Of a stretch of 64,000 nt of DNA, positions 61,790 through 64,000 are shown piece by piece. The position numbers and the translations under genes are program-made. The number at the start of each line of letters is the position of its first letter. The first letter of the stretch is position 1. This DNA is from Oceanobacillus massiliensis str. N'diop (GTDB lineage Bacteria; Bacillota; Bacilli; Bacillales; Amphibacillaceae): contig NZ_HE610977.1 in NCBI RefSeq assembly GCF_000285495.1, positions 169,020 to 233,019 of the forward strand, given 5' to 3'. The notes below the pieces were generated by a model. That model had not been told where the DNA came from and made no database searches. It saw only the letters and a list, made by a program, of their open reading frames with translations.

Positions 61790-61818
61790 AGTATCTCCCC
61801 CTGGAAGGGTTTTTATGC
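61790..61818 (-). promoter_or_regulatory. sigmaF/sigmaG-type promoter of sigG
   Basis: Minus strand GCATA, 15 bp, GGAGATACT matches the -35 (GYATA) and -10 (GGNNANANT) of sigmaF/G promoters. The leader between it and the TTG contains CTGTC and GACAG, which could pair across the ribosome binding site. Confidence 0.78.
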
Positions 61819-61874
61819 ACAGCCAGTTCTTCGTTTAGATGGCAGATTTCGCCTCAAAACCTTATCTGCTATAG

Positions 61875-62594
61875 CTAGACCATTTTATTAAATTCTTTTT
61901 TCAGACGGCGAATAATCTTTTTCTCCAATCTTGAAATATAGGACTGTGAAATTCCAAGCATATCCGCTACATCCTTCTGTGTTTTCTCTTCTTCCCCAAT
62001 CAACCCAAAACGAAGCTCCATGATCTGTTTTTCGCGTGCGTTCAGTTTTTCCAAAGCACTTTTAAGCAAACTTTTATCCACATTGGACTCGAGATTTTTT
62101 GTAATGATATCATCATCTGTACCAAGCACGTCAGATAATAATAATTCATTTCCATCCCAATCAATATTTAAGGGTTCATCAAAGGATACCTCTGATTTCA
62201 ATTTGTTGTTTCTGCGAAGATACATTAGAATTTCATTCTCAATACACCTGGATGCATATGTTGCAAGCTTAATCTTTTTCTCGGGATTGAAGGTATTTAC
62301 CGCTTTGATCAATCCTATTGTACCTATACTGATCAAATCCTCAATATTAATACCGGTATTTTCAAATTTACGTGCAATATAAACAACCAGACGCAAATTC
62401 CGCTCAATCAATACGGCTCTTGCTGCCTTATCGCCTTTAGGCAGCAGGATGAGCAATTCCTGTTCTTCTTGCTTGGAAAGGGGGGGCGGAAGTGCCTCAC
62501 TGCCACCTATATAGTAAATTTCCGTAGATTTTATTTTAAATTTGATTAATAGCTTATACCATCCCAGTTTCAATTTTAACTTCCACAGACTCAC
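61875..62594 (-). CDS. sigE: RNA polymerase sporulation sigma factor SigE (pro-form)
   Basis: Mother-cell sigma factor made as inactive pro-SigE (239 aa, same as B. subtilis). The N-terminal pro-sequence is membrane-binding and positively charged up to [14 protein letters not shown], near which SpoIIGA cleaves. [34 protein letters not shown] and the C-terminal [21 protein letters not shown] follow. GTG start, with GGAGG just upstream. Follows spoIIGA by 14 nt. Confidence 0.97.
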   Translation of the reverse strand: MSLWKLKLKLGWYKLLIKFKIKSTEIYYIGGSEALPPPLSKQEEQELLILLPKGDKAARAVLIERNLRLVVYIARKFENTGINIEDLISIGTIGLIKAVNTFNPEKKIKLATYASRCIENEILMYLRRNNKLKSEVSFDEPLNIDWDGNELLLSDVLGTDDDIITKNLESNVDKSLLKSALEKLNAREKQIMELRFGLIGEEEKTQKDVADMLGISQSYISRLEKKIIRRLKKEFNKMV

Positions 62595-62608
62595 GTTCCT
62601 CCACTCCC

Positions 62609-63529
62609 TTATGCTGATTGTATTGTTGCTAATTTGATTATTTGCGGATGCAGCAAACAATGATAGCTGCTATCCTTGACCAATGTTCCAAACTGGATGC
62701 CGATTAAAACATTACTTGTCAACAGTTTTTGATTTTCATAATCTACCATTACCTCATCAGGTCTGATAGCAAGTAAGAAATTGCTATTTCCTTCGACACC
62801 CTGATAGGGGATGACTTGTATTTTATGCTCCCAATCTTCCGGAATCTGCTCCAGGGCCAAATTATCATTCGCTTCTTTCAATTGGTCCCATTCCTCATTG
62901 GAAAACCAGTTTTTTAAAAATAATTCATCACAAATGACGACTGGCCTTTTCGTGAGTGGATCAAGAAGCTGATTTCCACTATCAATATAGCCCATCGTAG
63001 AAAAAGCAGCGTTTTTTATTTGGACATTTACTTCGCACAGCTGGTCGTATCGTATCTTATCCCCCGCATGCTCGTCCATTCTCTTCTTGGTAAAGTACCA
63101 TACAATCGGAAATCCAATTATGATAAACAGCCAGCTGACAGGGTCTCCATAACCCTTATTAAAAGTCAATATACCGTTCTCTGTTGTCGTAACAGGATTT
63201 GCAAGCAGAAAATATACTCCTGTCAATCCACCTCCAATTGCAAAAGATGTGAAGTAAAATAATAATAATAATTTCATCAAGCGGTAATAACCCTTAAAGC
63301 CAAATGCACAGAAGACAATGAAGACCGAATAAAGAATCTTGCCAGCAAATCCATTGATAAAACTATCAGGAAAATAAAGAGTGATCGGTACAATTAACGA
63401 GGCTATAAATGCCCCAAACAACAATTTTAAAATCCCCGATTGATCCCTGGCCAGTGCCTTTGTCAGCATTAAAAGCATCAAGTCCAGTAAAAAGTTCAAT
63501 GCCCATACAGCATCAAGGTAAATGGTCAA
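62609..63529 (-). CDS. spoIIGA: Sporulation sigma-E factor-processing peptidase SpoIIGA
   Basis: Membrane aspartyl protease that converts pro-SigE to SigE (306 aa). About five N-terminal TM helices, then the cytoplasmic protease domain with the catalytic Asp in [21 protein letters not shown] start is most likely (AAGGAAG 7 nt upstream, giving [13 protein letters not shown]). An ATG twelve codons upstream has no ribosome binding site. Confidence 0.94.
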   Translation of the reverse strand: MTIYLDAVWALNFLLDLMLLMLTKALARDQSGILKLLFGAFIASLIVPITLYFPDSFINGFAGKILYSVFIVFCAFGFKGYYRLMKLLLLFYFTSFAIGGGLTGVYFLLANPVTTTENGILTFNKGYGDPVSWLFIIIGFPIVWYFTKKRMDEHAGDKIRYDQLCEVNVQIKNAAFSTMGYIDSGNQLLDPLTKRPVVICDELFLKNWFSNEEWDQLKEANDNLALEQIPEDWEHKIQVIPYQGVEGNSNFLLAIRPDEVMVDYENQKLLTSNVLIGIQFGTLVKDSSYHCLLHPQIIKLATIQSA

Positions 63530-63608
63530 TCCTTCTCTTCCTTCCCTGCAAATCGACTTCATCATTTAAAGTAAAAGATAACTTCATAGATAGATGGAAT
63601 TACTGAAA

Positions 63609-63641
63609 AGTATAGAGGACTGCAGAAGCAAAGTCTGTCAC
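63609..63641 (-). promoter_or_regulatory. Candidate spoIIG promoter with long spacer
   Basis: GTGACA and TATACT separated by 21 bp on the minus strand. The B. subtilis spoIIG promoter also has an abnormally long spacer and is activated by Spo0A-P. Clear 0A boxes were not found; TTTGTCGTCC near 63690 is the nearest. Confidence 0.5.
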
Positions 63642-63791
63642 TTCTTGTATGCGGATATAGGCTAATTTTCACTATTTCTTAGAGAGTTTGTCGTCCTGTT
63701 TTGGCAATGAAGCGCACGTCCTAATATTAAATGCTAATTTTAAATATAGAATGTAGACAGTTTTTTATAAGGTTATTGTTCTTGCCGCATA

Positions 63792-63945
63792 AGAAATAAA
63801 CTGTGATGTAACTAGAAATCATTGGTGTTTTATCCGCACTCCGGAAATACACTGCGCTTTCCGCGGGCTCACGCTAAGCCAGGGTACGACTTGCGATTGC
63901 TTCCTTGCTCCCTTGCACCGAAGAAGTCTGCTTCGAAGCGTCTTC
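63792..63945. repeat. Dispersed intergenic repeat, copy 2
   Basis: Aligns with 20046-20200, same orientation. Common blocks: ATTGGTG, AATACACTGCG, TTTCCGCGGGC, GCCAGGG, ACGACTTG and CCTTGCACC. Upstream of spoIIGA. Confidence 0.8.
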
Positions 63946-64000
63946 GGTTTTATTGAAGACAAAAAAGCCAAAGAGAATTTCCTCATTTCTATGCTGCTTT

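Overview
The window is chromosomal core DNA of a spore-forming, low-GC Gram-positive bacterium of the family Bacillaceae. Nearly every gene has a close Bacillus subtilis counterpart in the same order: a sporulation block (spoIIGA-sigE-sigG), the ylm/divIVA division block, the pyr operon, and the yloA-to-ffh block. SpoVM, SpoIIGA, SigE and SigG show that it sporulates. Acidic stretches in some exported protein parts (the PrkC extracellular region) and the general feel of the sequence suggest a halotolerant relative of Oceanobacillus/Virgibacillus; that genus-level placement is inference only. Most genes lie on the minus strand.

Layout in + coordinates, though transcription mostly runs right to left. 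1-6190: ffh (cut by the window edge), ylxM, ftsY and smc, for protein targeting and chromosome organisation. 6191-7288: an unusual interruption between smc and rnc, made of a plus-strand DUF1128 gene, a long imperfect palindrome and a 17-copy, 20-bp minisatellite. 7289-11756: rnc, acpP, fabG, fabD, plsX and fapR, the FapR-controlled lipid initiation operon, with a recognisable FapR operator and promoter. 11764-19838: recG, serine dehydratase (sdaAA/sdaAB), a plus-strand NCS2 purine permease, a DUF1648 membrane protein, the fatty-acid kinase gene yloV (fakA) and the Asp23 gene yloU. 19839-20654: a long intergenic region with a dispersed repeat. 20655-21211: rpmB and the 27-residue spoVM. 21245-33609: thiN, rpe, rsgA, prkC, prpC, rsmB, fmt, priA, coaBC, rpoZ, gmk and remA. 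def and rlmN, which sit in this run in B. subtilis, are missing here. 33794-41473: yicC, a Ca2+-type P-ATPase, rqcH (plus strand), ohr, a LysR regulator and a frataxin-like fra gene.

41673-51949 is a complete UMP biosynthesis operon (pyrR-B-C-AA-AB-K-D-F-E) with two PyrR-type RNA attenuators and no pyrP. 51946-56835: rluD-type pseudouridine synthase, lspA and ileS, the last behind an isoleucine T-box. Two tandem 130-bp repeat copies lie between the T-box terminator and the ileS start. 56842-60811: divIVA, ylmH, ylmG, sepF, ylmE, ylmD and ylmC, for cell division and shape. 60969-63529: sigG, sigE and spoIIGA. A sigmaF/G-type promoter precedes sigG and a long-spacer promoter precedes spoIIGA. 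A second copy of the dispersed repeat ends the window.

Four otherwise well-conserved genes (fapR, yloB, pyrC, divIVA) are each broken by a single-base indel in a mononucleotide run. Restoring one base in each gives a normal-length protein, so the pattern looks more like read error in homopolymers than four independent gene losses. No CRISPR array, prophage, insertion sequence, tRNA or rRNA was seen. The least explained features are the non-coding repeats: the minisatellite beside smc, the palindrome next to it, the tandem repeats in the ileS leader and the dispersed element seen twice.
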